Assembly: GCF_000170795.1 (NCBI RefSeq)
Contig: NZ_ABCM01000020.1
Coordinates: forward strand, 43,770 to 107,769
Length of the DNA stretch: 64,000 nucleotides
DNA from: Pedobacter sp. BAL39
Lineage (GTDB): Bacteria; Bacteroidota; Bacteroidia; Sphingobacteriales; Sphingobacteriaceae
Reading direction: 5' to 3'
Shown here piece after piece: positions 9,450 through 18,266 of the stretch (positions within the stretch are counted from its first letter, which is position 1; every line of letters starts with the position of its first letter). A model generated the notes under the pieces. That model was not told the origin of the DNA and searched no databases. It saw only the letters and a program-made list of their open reading frames with translations. A program made the translations under genes and the position numbers.

Positions 9450-9466
9450 CATCAACGGCCCTAAAA

Positions 9467-11002
9467 ATGAAAAATTTTAAACATAAATATCAATCGCTCC
9501 TTTGCCTGCTGCTAATTGCGGTCAGTACAGGATCATGCACCAAAGATTTTGAGGAGATCAATACTGATCCAGAAGCCTCAGCCAACATCCAGCCGGCTTT
9601 TGTGTTTACCAAGGCGCTCTACGATGGCGCCAAAAACAACCTGCTTCTGCTTTTGGGCACCATGCAATACACCACCAGTTTCAATGATGTAGCGGGCTTT
9701 GGCTCCAAATATGTGTCCAGTCAGAGTCAGCAATCCAGTGCCGTGTTCAGTGCAGCTTATAATCAGGAAATCAACGAGATTGAGCTGGTCATTGCCAATG
9801 TTGCTCCCGATCCGGAGAAGGTAAACCTGCTTGCGGCTGCGCGGATCTGGAGGGCCTACTGTTACAGTCGGATCACTGACCTGTATGGAGATATTCCCTA
9901 TTCTGAAGCTGCAAAAGGCTTTACACAAGCTATTTACACGCCGAAGTATGATGCGCAGCAGGCCATCTATGCCGATTTACTGAAAGAGTTGGAGGAGGCT
10001 GCATTGAGCCTCAACAGTGGGAAGCCCACCTTTGGTGCTGCCGACCTGATTTATGCGGGCAGTACAGACAAGTGGAAAAAATTCGCCTATTCCCTGATGC
10101 TGCGGTTGGGCATGCGGCTGACTGAGGTTGATGCTCCTTTGGCGGAGACCTGGGTGAAGAAAGCCATTGCCGGAGGAGTAATTACCGAAGACCTGGACAT
10201 TGCGAAGATCCTATATTCGGCAGCGGGGCAGGACATCAATAAAAACCCTGTAGCACTTAAATTGTACAACGATGATTACATCAAGGCCGATGGTACCAGT
10301 AATGCCGAAGGCGGGAAATATCAGGAACCCTTCATCACCTATATGAAAAATAACAAGGATCCCCGCATGGGCATCTGGTCGGTCGTCTACGTCAACAAAG
10401 TGCCAGACACCACCGCTGCCCTGCAAAAGGGGATGGCGGCAACGCTGAGTGCCAAACCTGCCGACTTTGTGACCTACTCAGAACCTAACCTGAAAACGGT
10501 GGCGGGCCTGGGCACTGCAAAGCTGATCTTTACCACGGCGGAGAGCAACTTCCTGCTGGCAGAAGCCGCGCTCAGGGGCTGGCATACAGGCAATGCCGCA
10601 ACGTTGTATGAAAGTGCCATCCGTTCGTCCATGAAACAATGGGCAATTATAGCACCTACAGACGGCATCATTTCGGAACTGCAGATCAGTACATATATTA
10701 AATATCACCCATTGAATACTGCAGGTTCATTTGATGTGCAGATGAGGCAGCTCTATACAGAGTTTTGGATTGGCATGTTCCCGGATGCGCAGGAGGTGTT
10801 TAATGCGTATCGCAGAACGGGGTATCCGGCGCTGGTACCCGTAAATTACGCGGGTAATGCTACAGGAGGACGGATCTTCCGCAGGATGTTGTACCCCTTA
10901 TCGGAACAAAACCTGAATGGTGCCTCACTGAAGGACGCCATCGGCCGGCAGGGGCCCGATGAATTTCTGACAAGGATATGGTGGGATAAGAGACCTTTGT
11001 AA
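9467..11002 (+). CDS. SusD/RagB-like nutrient-binding outer-membrane lipoprotein, locus 1
   Basis: A 511-residue lipoprotein of the SusD-like type 2 group. The signal peptide ends in a lipobox around STGSC (Cys about residue 24). The body is helical with TPR-like repeats and the family segment KWKKFAYSLMLRLGMRL near residues 204-220. It would sit as a lid on the SusC barrel and bind glycan at the cell surface. The gene begins 17 bases after the susC stop, and the glycosidase gene follows 13 bases after its own stop, so the three form one operon. The specific ligand cannot be read from the sequence. Confidence 0.93.
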   Translation: MKNFKHKYQSLLCLLLIAVSTGSCTKDFEEINTDPEASANIQPAFVFTKALYDGAKNNLLLLLGTMQYTTSFNDVAGFGSKYVSSQSQQSSAVFSAAYNQEINEIELVIANVAPDPEKVNLLAAARIWRAYCYSRITDLYGDIPYSEAAKGFTQAIYTPKYDAQQAIYADLLKELEEAALSLNSGKPTFGAADLIYAGSTDKWKKFAYSLMLRLGMRLTEVDAPLAETWVKKAIAGGVITEDLDIAKILYSAAGQDINKNPVALKLYNDDYIKADGTSNAEGGKYQEPFITYMKNNKDPRMGIWSVVYVNKVPDTTAALQKGMAATLSAKPADFVTYSEPNLKTVAGLGTAKLIFTTAESNFLLAEAALRGWHTGNAATLYESAIRSSMKQWAIIAPTDGIISELQISTYIKYHPLNTAGSFDVQMRQLYTEFWIGMFPDAQEVFNAYRRTGYPALVPVNYAGNATGGRIFRRMLYPLSEQNLNGASLKDAIGRQGPDEFLTRIWWDKRPL

Positions 11003-11015
11003 ATTATACGTATTG

Positions 11016-12659
11016 ATGAAATATAGTTATTTGCTTTTTTGCCTGTTGTTCACAGGAAACATCGCTGTTGCACAGCGTAACGATGTCGTGGAAGATGAAG
11101 TGTCCAGCAATTACAATTTAAATAAGCCCGCAAGAGAGGAATGGTTGCGTAATACGGGCGCGGGCTTATTTATTCATTTTAACGTAGATGCGCAGCTGGG
11201 GATCGTGATCAGTCACGCCCTTGTTGGCGCCTCGGATGATTTTGTGAATCGTTATTTTAACGACCTTCCCAAGACGTTTAACCCTTCCAGCTTCAATCCA
11301 AAAGAAATTGCGGAGCTGGCGAGGCTGGCTGGAATGAAGTACATTTGTTTTACCACCAAACACCATGCAGGGTTTTGCTTTTGGGATACGAAAACCACGG
11401 ATTTCAACATCACCAAAACGCCCTACAAAAAAGATCTGCTGAAGGAGTTCGTGGAAGCCACAAGGGCTGCGGGGCTGGATGTGGGTTTTTACTTTTCTCC
11501 TGAAGACTTTCGCTTTTTATACGACCACAAGATTCCCATCAGCAGAAGTAATGTCCGGATGGATGAGGGCACAAGAATGGCATACGACGATTACAACAGG
11601 AAACAGGTCGAAGAGTTGATGACGAAGTATGGGAAGGTGGATGTGCTGTTCATTGATGGTGATCCTAAGGAGGTGGTTAAAGAAACTTCCTGGCGCCTGC
11701 AACCGGACATCCTGATTACCAGGGGTGCGATTAAAACACCCGAGCAGACCCTTCCGGGTACTAAAATTACCCAGCCCTGGTTGTCGCCGATTACTATGGG
11801 CACGGCCTGGCAGTTTCAGCCGACAAACGACAGGTATAAGTCCGGCAGCCAGCTGATCGATTTACTGATTGAAGCGCGGGCAAAGGGTGGGTCACTCTTG
11901 CTAAATGTAGGTCCTAAGGCAAATGGGGCGCTGCCGGAGGAGCAGGAAAACCGGCTGCGGGAAATGGCAGGCTGGTACTTCATCAACCATGAAGCGATGG
12001 ATGATGTGCGCAGCTGGGTGGTAAGTAAAGAAGGAAATATATGGTTTACCAGGAAAGATAATATCTTGTTTGCCATTGTTATGGATGCCGGAAACTGGAA
12101 AGAAGGAGAGCGCCGTACCTTCACACTGCGCTCCGCAAAAAGCACAGCCGATACGAAAATCAGCGTGCTGGGACAAAACAGCCAAATTATGGAATACAAG
12201 CCAGACCTGGATGTGAGCAGCCGCTTTCGGCAAACTGACAATGGTCTGGAGCTATCGGTGCTGAAGGCTCAGCGCATCTATGATGATCACCGCTGGCCCA
12301 ATCCTGTAGTCATCAAACTCGAAAATGTAAACCCTGTATTTAAAGAGGCTGCCATGGTGCAGACCGGTGATGTACAGCCGGCAGGGCAGGGTGTCGTACT
12401 GATGAAAGGTAGGCTGCTTAATTACAGAACGGTAAAAGCAGCACGCGCCAGGTTTTATTATCGTCCTTATCTAGGGCAGGTAGAAACTTTATATGCAGAG
12501 GCATGGAAGGAAACAATATGGACACCGGTCAAAAAAGAGGGCAGCTTTGATGTCCAGATTAAAGGACTAAAGAAGGGCGTTTCATATGAGTATAAAGCCA
12601 TTGTAGAGCAGCAGCAAGTGTTAGTGGAGGGTGAGAACAAAGTGTGGAGCAATAAATAG
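11016..12659 (+). CDS. GH29-family glycosidase, alpha-L-fucosidase type
   Basis: A secreted enzyme of 547 residues counted from the ATG at 11016; a TTG one codon earlier is less likely. The signal peptide is about 20 residues, ending near AVAQ. The catalytic barrel shows the GH29 segments AGMKYICFTTKHHAGFCFWD and KDLLKEFVEATRAAGLDVGFYFS. The likely nucleophile is Asp214 in DVLFIDGD, matching the fucosidase WFDG position. The usual HWG near the N-terminus is replaced by IHFNVDAQLG, followed by SHALVGAS, so this belongs to a divergent subgroup whose substrate may not be plain L-fucose. A C-terminal beta-rich module starts near 330. It is cotranscribed with susC/susD, giving the locus its likely glycan target. 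Confidence 0.85.
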   Translation: MKYSYLLFCLLFTGNIAVAQRNDVVEDEVSSNYNLNKPAREEWLRNTGAGLFIHFNVDAQLGIVISHALVGASDDFVNRYFNDLPKTFNPSSFNPKEIAELARLAGMKYICFTTKHHAGFCFWDTKTTDFNITKTPYKKDLLKEFVEATRAAGLDVGFYFSPEDFRFLYDHKIPISRSNVRMDEGTRMAYDDYNRKQVEELMTKYGKVDVLFIDGDPKEVVKETSWRLQPDILITRGAIKTPEQTLPGTKITQPWLSPITMGTAWQFQPTNDRYKSGSQLIDLLIEARAKGGSLLLNVGPKANGALPEEQENRLREMAGWYFINHEAMDDVRSWVVSKEGNIWFTRKDNILFAIVMDAGNWKEGERRTFTLRSAKSTADTKISVLGQNSQIMEYKPDLDVSSRFRQTDNGLELSVLKAQRIYDDHRWPNPVVIKLENVNPVFKEAAMVQTGDVQPAGQGVVLMKGRLLNYRTVKAARARFYYRPYLGQVETLYAEAWKETIWTPVKKEGSFDVQIKGLKKGVSYEYKAIVEQQQVLVEGENKVWSNK

Positions 12660-12666
12660 TTTTAGC

Positions 12667-12687
12667 ATAATTATTGGGAATAATTAT
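12667..12687 (+). terminator. AT-rich hairpin after the GH29 gene
   Basis: ATAATTATT and AATAATTAT form a 9-bp stem around a GGG loop, followed by TTTTTA, eight bases after the stop. The stem has no G-C pairs, so termination may be weak. It is the natural end of the locus 1 operon. Confidence 0.45.
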
Positions 12688-12748
12688 TTTTACCGAAATA
12701 TTACATATATTGGATTGTCAATAGGCGGTTAATTATTCCCAGTAATCT

Positions 12749-13966
12749 ATGTTAAAAATCAGTATCCTATTCATCTTTCTGATGCCTTATGCGCTGTGTG
12801 CGCAAAATGCGAGAAATATGATGCCGCATAATAATGTGGTAAAGGATACTGCCAATCAGACCGATTTGATTGATGTAGCCAAGCTGATGTTCCGCATTTC
12901 GCCAAAGCCCATCAAACCAAAAGAGCACAGCAAACTTTATTTTTCAGTACTTCCTGTAAGTAATGCCCTGCCGGGGGGTGTAGGCAATACACTGGTGACG
13001 AGTACTACGGCAGGTATGTATCTAGGACCAAAGGCCACCACAAATCTTTCCACAGCCTCCTTTGCACCATACTGGAATTTACACAATCGCTTTGGCTTAC
13101 CACTGCGTACCAGGATCTGGCTGAGGGACAACAGCTGGTTGTTTCAGGGCGATACCCGCTTCCTTGTGTATCCGCAGAATACCTGGGGACTTGGCAGTAG
13201 TGGTAATGCTGACCGCATCTTGCTGGATTATAACTATATCCGTTTTTATCAGAGTGCCTTGAAACGCATCACGCCTTATTTTTTTGCCGGTATTGGCTAT
13301 AATCTGGACTATCACTTTAATATGAAAAGTGACAAACCCAACCTGAACCTAATCCAGCATACTGGATACAAATATGGGACTTCAGAAAACTCGTTTTCTT
13401 CCGGTATCAGTCTCAACCTGTTATACGACACCAGGAACAATTCCATTAACCCAATGCCTGGCTGTTATGCCAACCTTATTTATCGCGTCAATCCGGTCAT
13501 GATGGGCAGCAATTCTACCTGGCGTTCCATGTACCTTGATCTGAGGAAATATGTTTCCTTAAATCCTGCCAAGCCCAATCAGCAGAATACACTGGCCTTC
13601 TGGTCTTATTTCTGGACGGCACTTGATAGCAAGACCCCATATCTGGACCTGCCTAGCCTGGGCTGGGATCCCAGTAACCGGTCAGGAAGAGGCTTTGCAC
13701 AAAACAGGTACCGCGGGAGGTCATTGTTATACTTCGAAAGTGAATTTCGCCGGGACATTACCGAGGATGGCTTCCTTGGATTTGTGGTCTTTGCGAATGT
13801 CACGACCCTTACCGGTACAGGCTCTATGTTTCAGACCTGGCATCCGGCAGCAGGTTCCGGCCTGAGGATCAAACTCAACAAAGGATCCAATACCAATTTC
13901 GGGATTGATTACGGCATCAGTAAAGGGTATAGTGGCATGAACTTAACCCTCGGTGAGGCTTTTTAA
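12749..13966 (+). CDS. Omp85-like outer-membrane barrel protein (BamA/TamA family)
   Basis: A 405-residue protein with a signal peptide of about 18 residues (ISILFIFLMPYALCAQ), matching the C-terminal bacterial surface antigen (Omp85) barrel domain. The sequence shows repeated amphipathic beta strands with glycine-rich turns, the segment LNLLYDTRNNSINPMPGCYANL (typical of the family: D-R-N then a P-G-Y turn), and a strand-like C-terminus ending in Phe. No POTRA domains are present, so it is a barrel-only member, unlike BamA itself. Such proteins are widespread in Bacteroidota but poorly characterised. Its final 24 bases overlap the convergent acetyltransferase gene. Confidence 0.82.
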   Translation: MLKISILFIFLMPYALCAQNARNMMPHNNVVKDTANQTDLIDVAKLMFRISPKPIKPKEHSKLYFSVLPVSNALPGGVGNTLVTSTTAGMYLGPKATTNLSTASFAPYWNLHNRFGLPLRTRIWLRDNSWLFQGDTRFLVYPQNTWGLGSSGNADRILLDYNYIRFYQSALKRITPYFFAGIGYNLDYHFNMKSDKPNLNLIQHTGYKYGTSENSFSSGISLNLLYDTRNNSINPMPGCYANLIYRVNPVMMGSNSTWRSMYLDLRKYVSLNPAKPNQQNTLAFWSYFWTALDSKTPYLDLPSLGWDPSNRSGRGFAQNRYRGRSLLYFESEFRRDITEDGFLGFVVFANVTTLTGTGSMFQTWHPAAGSGLRIKLNKGSNTNFGIDYGISKGYSGMNLTLGEAF

Positions 13967-14494
13967 CTGCCAGGAGTTGCGGTCAATCTGAAACCAGTAA
14001 CATGGAAGACCCTGATATTCAAACTGCCCTGTAATTTCCAGTCCTGATTTTTGTAAGGTGCGTATGGAAGCACTATTCTCCTGGTGGGCCATTGCATAAA
14101 CGGTATCCAGCAGCAGCACCTCGAAGGCATATTTTAAAGAGGCCCTGGCCGCTTCAGTAGCAAAACCTAGTCCCCAATACTTTCGGATCAGGCGGTATCC
14201 TACCTCGTAAAAGTTAACGTGGTCATTGATGGGGGTAGTGATGAACTTCAATCCGCCCCAACCCATAAATTCGTTGGAATACTTGTCCATAATGGCCCAG
14301 CGGCCAATACCATTGTCTATGTATTGCTGTCTGATGAAGGCAATGTTGTCCGCGGTTTCCTGCAATGATTTATTCGGACGGCCACCCAGATATCGGTGCA
14401 CTGCCGGATCGCTGTCGAGCTCATGCATTGCCGCCAGATCCTCAGGCATGATTTCCCTTAAAATGATTCGTCCGGTGTCGGCATATATTTTCAT
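13943..14494 (-). CDS. GNAT family N-acetyltransferase (RimJ/RimL-like)
   Basis: A 183-residue acetyltransferase of the RimJ/RimL type, which transfers acetyl from acetyl-CoA to an amine. It starts with RIILREIMPEDLAAMHELDSD, contains the substrate-side segment GRWAIMDKYSNEFMGWGGL, and the acetyl-CoA loop region YRLIRKYWGLGFATEAARAS at about residues 103-122, where the usual R-x-x-G-x-G/A appears as KYWGLGFA. The later Asn region (AMAHQENSASIRTLQKSGL) is standard for the family. The substrate is unknown. The stop lies 24 bases inside the convergent Omp85-like gene. Confidence 0.92.
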   Translation of the reverse strand: MKIYADTGRIILREIMPEDLAAMHELDSDPAVHRYLGGRPNKSLQETADNIAFIRQQYIDNGIGRWAIMDKYSNEFMGWGGLKFITTPINDHVNFYEVGYRLIRKYWGLGFATEAARASLKYAFEVLLLDTVYAMAHQENSASIRTLQKSGLEITGQFEYQGLPCYWFQIDRNSWQLKSLTEG

Positions 14495-14580
14495 AGCAAT
14501 TTTTCAGGTCGTTCAGCGAATGTATAAATTATTCTTTAATCAGGATCATTAATGCTAAATTGAAGCATCAAAAAGCCTGA

Positions 14581-15624
14581 ATGGAATCTGCGGACGTAAA
14601 AATCATCAATAAAAAACCCATCTTTCCGGTGTCTGCTGAGTTGCAGAAATACCTGAAGAAATACCAAAGGGAAGCAAAGTTGCCCATCACTTATAATGAC
14701 CTGCTGGAGTTTAACGAGGCCTATCCGATTATGGATAAAAATGGTAAGGATTCCTTGTGGGAAGGCCCTGTGTATCCTTCGGACAGGATTGAGGAGATCC
14801 AGAATGGACTCAAGATCATTTACGCAAACCTGAAGGCTTCCGGGAACCTGCGCATCGTAGAACATAAATATATTGACCGGATTGAATATTGCACTTTTGG
14901 CAATACACATCCTTTCCGCGTACGTATTGTCAATCGCCTCAATGATGTGTACGACTACTTCTATGTAAAGAAGGCTGACGCTTCGAGGATTTACGGACTG
15001 GAGCTTGAGGAGATCCTTTCTCCTAACCAGGTGAATTATCTAGTAGACCGGGAGACCCTGATTGAGGAGCACATTGCAGGTATTCCCGGGGATACATTTG
15101 TGAAAACTTACCTCCATAACCCGGAGTACAACCAAACGCGGATCGCGAAGGAATTTGTTAAGTTTAACGAACGTTGTCTGGTCATGCTGCTGGGCGATAT
15201 GAGGGCTTATAATTTCGTGGTGCAGGTCACTCCTGATTTCGATGACATTCAGTTTCGCATCAGGGCAATCGACTTTGATCAACAGTTTTATGAGGGCAAT
15301 GTTAAAGTTTATCTTCCGCAATTTTTCAAAGAGAACTTTCCCTATGTACAGGTCTGCATGGAGCAGCTGACGGACAAGACCTTTTTACAATATCAGCAGG
15401 AAGAAAAGTCGTCCATCCTGCATCGCGTGCGCAGTGAGCGCCACAGGCTTACTGATCTGCGTGATGTTTCAAATACAGACTATCTGACAACAAAAGAGAA
15501 TACACTAAAGTTGAAAAAGGGAATGGCCACGTTGCTGGGTGATGACAATTATCTTCAATGTGATTCAATGACGGATATCATTGAACTGAATGTGAAGAAC
15601 ATCATCCGTCAGGTAAAACTATAA
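14581..15624 (+). CDS. Conserved-looking hypothetical protein, possible kinase-like fold
   Basis: A 347-residue soluble protein with no signal peptide or membrane segment. I cannot place it in a named family. Its layout resembles the protein-kinase/aminoglycoside-phosphotransferase fold: a paired lysine in YVKKA (130-131) after beta-like strands, a hinge-like stretch TLIEEHIAGIPGD (about 160-172), a catalytic-loop-like LLGDMRAYNFVV with Asp206 and Asn211, and AIDFDQ with Asp231 and Asp233, which could bind metal. These spacings fit a D-x4-N loop followed about 20 residues later by a D-F-D motif. This is inference from pattern alone. The gene stands alone between convergent neighbours; a hairpin follows at 15641-15683. 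Confidence 0.6.
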   Translation: MESADVKIINKKPIFPVSAELQKYLKKYQREAKLPITYNDLLEFNEAYPIMDKNGKDSLWEGPVYPSDRIEEIQNGLKIIYANLKASGNLRIVEHKYIDRIEYCTFGNTHPFRVRIVNRLNDVYDYFYVKKADASRIYGLELEEILSPNQVNYLVDRETLIEEHIAGIPGDTFVKTYLHNPEYNQTRIAKEFVKFNERCLVMLLGDMRAYNFVVQVTPDFDDIQFRIRAIDFDQQFYEGNVKVYLPQFFKENFPYVQVCMEQLTDKTFLQYQQEEKSSILHRVRSERHRLTDLRDVSNTDYLTTKENTLKLKKGMATLLGDDNYLQCDSMTDIIELNVKNIIRQVKL

Positions 15625-15640
15625 AAATGATAGTTAAACC

Positions 15641-15683
15641 ATGACACCATCACCCTAACCAAAGCGCTGGATGATGGTGTCAT
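15641..15683. terminator. Hairpin between convergent genes
   Basis: ATGACACCATCA (15641-15652) and TGATGGTGTCAT (15672-15683) form a perfect 12-bp stem with a 19-base loop. It lies between the convergent stops at 15624 and 15690 and probably terminates both transcripts, though neither side has a long T run. Confidence 0.55.
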
Positions 15684-15689
15684 CTCGAT

Positions 15690-16289
15690 TTATTTGGCTT
15701 TTAACACACCATTGATGTCCTGGGCGAGTTTATGATGCCCCTCTATCACTTTAAGTGTTTTCTTCGCAAAAGCACCGAGTTCCGCATCTGTATTCTCAGT
15801 CGCTGATTTGAACAGGTCAACAGTCTTTTTATGGTCATTCACCATCATGTCCATATAGTGTTTGTCGAAATCATCACCCGACATTTTTTTCATTTCATCG
15901 AGATGCGCCTGTTCCGTTGAGGGTAACATAGTTGGTAAAGACATCTGTTTACGTTTTGCGATGGCATCAAGTTCCGTAGCAGCAGCTGTATGGTCTTTGA
16001 TCATCATGGAGGCAAAGTCTTTTACCTGCTGGTTTTTTGTCTTTTCATGAGCAATCTTTCCCGCTTCTACCTCCATCATTCCCCCAATCGCTGCCTGCTC
16101 GGCAAACTTTGCAGGATCTTTTCCAGGATCGGCAGCAAGGGTATCTGTGGTGACATAGGCCGAATGATCAACTACATTGGTATCTGTAATGGAGCTGTCG
16201 ACACCAGTGGCTTTATTCTCATTAGACCCGCAGGCTTGTAAGGTCATCGCGCCAGCAAAAAGTAACGCTACTGAAATGTTCGTTTTCAT
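15690..16289 (-). CDS. DUF4142 lipoprotein
   Basis: A 199-residue lipoprotein; the signal peptide ends in the lipobox LQAC with Cys20. The mature part (about 60-195) is a helical bundle of the DUF4142 family, related to ferritin-like folds, with conserved segments FAEQAAIGGMMEVEAGKIAHEKTKNQQVKDFASMM, where His and Glu residues recur. The family is common in soil bacteria and often linked to stress, but its biochemical role is not established. The region just after Cys20 is low-complexity and Asn/Thr/Asp-rich, a likely flexible tether. The gene appears to be monocistronic. Confidence 0.9.
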   Translation of the reverse strand: MKTNISVALLFAGAMTLQACGSNENKATGVDSSITDTNVVDHSAYVTTDTLAADPGKDPAKFAEQAAIGGMMEVEAGKIAHEKTKNQQVKDFASMMIKDHTAAATELDAIAKRKQMSLPTMLPSTEQAHLDEMKKMSGDDFDKHYMDMMVNDHKKTVDLFKSATENTDAELGAFAKKTLKVIEGHHKLAQDINGVLKAK

Positions 16290-16420
16290 AAGTATAAATA
16301 TTGGTTAAACTACAGAGGAATAACCTTTTAAAGAAGATGTTGTTTTCAATATTTATGAATTGAACAAATTGCTGAAATCAATAAGCTGCGGCCTTTAATG
16401 ATATGCCTCAGGAACTGAAT

Positions 16421-17893
16421 CTAATTAGTTAGTTTTTTAGCTTCAATGGTTTTTCCCTGCGTGAAGATCATTTTATTTACGTTTCCGGATGCATCCTTTA
16501 CAAATTCCATGTTCGCATTGATCACCTTGTAAAAGAACTTGCTGCTGGTTTCCGGATAAACTTCCAGTTTTGTTTGTCCCGTTGCCTGTGCAAATAACCT
16601 GTTGCCTTCATTGGTGATGCTGAGTACAAATCCGGGCATCAGCTCATATTTGCCTAAGTAGGGTTGTAGATCCAGTTCCGTCACCTGTGCGAGCGTAATT
16701 TCTTTTGATTTGTTAAGTCCTTTAAATCCGTAGACGCGGGAAATACTATTCATTAGTTCCTGTATGATTTCCCCGTTATCGGAGTTGACCATGATCACCA
16801 GACCATTTCCTCCCTCAAAACTTCCATAATAGCCACTTCTGAAACCTTCATTGGCGCCGCCATGGCCAAAATATTTCGTGCCTTGGGCATCTTCAATAAA
16901 AACGCCCAGTGCTGCTTCATCATTGGAATAAGGAGTAAGGCGGAGAATGGTAGATTGTTGATCCAGCACTTTTTTTGATTTCCCCTGATAGGAAAGTTCC
17001 GTTTCGATAATGTACCTGGCAAGATCGGTAGGGGTGGTCCATAATGCTGCTGCTGCACGTTCAGGATACAGGTGGTATTTTCCCTTGATTTCCTTGCCAT
17101 CCGTATCGTAGCCCGTGGCGTAGTCGGCGGGACTTGCATGTTCTGCCGGAAAGCTGAACGTACTGTTTGTCATGCCCAGTGGTTTTAAGACCTGTGTGGC
17201 CATGAATTGCTCATAAGGTTGATCGGTGATGTCGCTGACAATCAACTGGGTGATGGTGGTTCCTCCTCCTGAATACTGGCTTTTGAGTCCTGGTTCAAAC
17301 TCGGAGCGTACAGCCGCAGAGTTAGCAGGCGGGCTGCCATCCAGGATTTGGATCACTGTTGGAATTGATGTGCCAGGTTCATAACCGCCGAAACCATGAA
17401 CGCTCAGTCCGGCAGTATGGCTCAGCAGATTTTTTAAGTTGATTTTTTTTCCTTTGGATAGGGAATCATAAGGAAACTTCCAGGTTTTGAGCAGGCTATT
17501 GATGTCGGCATCGAGATCGACTTTACGGTTCTGATGCAGTTTCAGGATTCCGACTCCATTCAATGATTTGCTGATCGAAGCCGCCTGAAACCGTGTGTAT
17601 GGTGTAACAGGAACTTTTTGCGCTTCATCAGCAAAACCATAAGCCTTAGCCCATTCCAGTTTGTAATCTCTGATGACGGCAATACTCAAACCCTTTACAT
17701 GGTAATGTGCCATTCGTTCCTCAATGTTCATCGGCGTTGTCCCCTTGATCAGGATACGGTCTGAAAGGTTGGATTCGACCTCCCTGATGCGCTCCTCTAC
17801 GGTGCTTTGCCCATATAAAGATGAGCCGCAGATCAAAAGGCAAATGAAAAGACCAGAATTTATTTTGAAAATGTTGTAGATGGACTGTTTCAT
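16421..17893 (-). CDS. Serine hydrolase of the beta-lactamase / D-alanyl-D-alanine carboxypeptidase type
   Basis: A 490-residue exported serine hydrolase of the class C beta-lactamase-like family, which includes D-Ala-D-Ala peptidases, esterases and aminopeptidases. A signal peptide covers about residues 1-28. The catalytic S-x-x-K is SISK with Ser106 and Lys109; the second motif appears as YSGGGTTI and the third as FGHGGANEG. The C-terminal ~100 residues form the usual extra beta domain of periplasmic members. The physiological substrate cannot be told from sequence, and antibiotic hydrolysis should not be assumed. No operon partner: neighbours are the DUF4142 gene and, upstream, a divergent small gene. 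Confidence 0.88.
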   Translation of the reverse strand: MKQSIYNIFKINSGLFICLLICGSSLYGQSTVEERIREVESNLSDRILIKGTTPMNIEERMAHYHVKGLSIAVIRDYKLEWAKAYGFADEAQKVPVTPYTRFQAASISKSLNGVGILKLHQNRKVDLDADINSLLKTWKFPYDSLSKGKKINLKNLLSHTAGLSVHGFGGYEPGTSIPTVIQILDGSPPANSAAVRSEFEPGLKSQYSGGGTTITQLIVSDITDQPYEQFMATQVLKPLGMTNSTFSFPAEHASPADYATGYDTDGKEIKGKYHLYPERAAAALWTTPTDLARYIIETELSYQGKSKKVLDQQSTILRLTPYSNDEAALGVFIEDAQGTKYFGHGGANEGFRSGYYGSFEGGNGLVIMVNSDNGEIIQELMNSISRVYGFKGLNKSKEITLAQVTELDLQPYLGKYELMPGFVLSITNEGNRLFAQATGQTKLEVYPETSSKFFYKVINANMEFVKDASGNVNKMIFTQGKTIEAKKLTN

Positions 17894-18031
17894 AAGCTGT
17901 ATGTTTTAATAATGATGATCATGTTTAGATAAATAACGGTATGGGTTAGACGCAGAAATCTGAGATAAGTTGCAAACCTCGCGGTAAGTTGTTTGTTTTT
18001 AAAAGAGATCATCAAATTGACCTGATTAAAA

Positions 18032-18241
18032 ATGACAACGCAACCCCAACACACTCCTGAAGAAAAGGATGCAAATCAAAACCCCGCGAACCATCACGAC
18101 CATGTTTTGGATACCATCAATGGAAAGAAAACGCCAGAGGAACTCAAGAAACGCCTGGAAGATGAGCCGAAAAGTCTTGGCGTGGATCTGGATGGCACCA
18201 ATCCCGGATCAAATAAACACCCCATGGACCTGGATCAATAG
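18032..18241 (+). CDS. Small hydrophilic hypothetical protein
   Basis: A 69-residue, highly charged protein without hydrophobic segments (for example TPEEKDANQNPANHHDH, and DEPKSLGVDLDGTNPGSNK), probably largely disordered. I recognise no family. The composition is coherent and the frame fills the space between the divergent serine hydrolase and the convergent SPFH gene, which supports it being real. An overlapping frame at 18069-18266 is a shadow. It could be a stress-induced small protein, but there is no direct evidence. Confidence 0.6.
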   Translation: MTTQPQHTPEEKDANQNPANHHDHVLDTINGKKTPEELKKRLEDEPKSLGVDLDGTNPGSNKHPMDLDQ

Positions 18242-18266
18242 GGTGTTTGTTGTAAGAAGTTTATAG

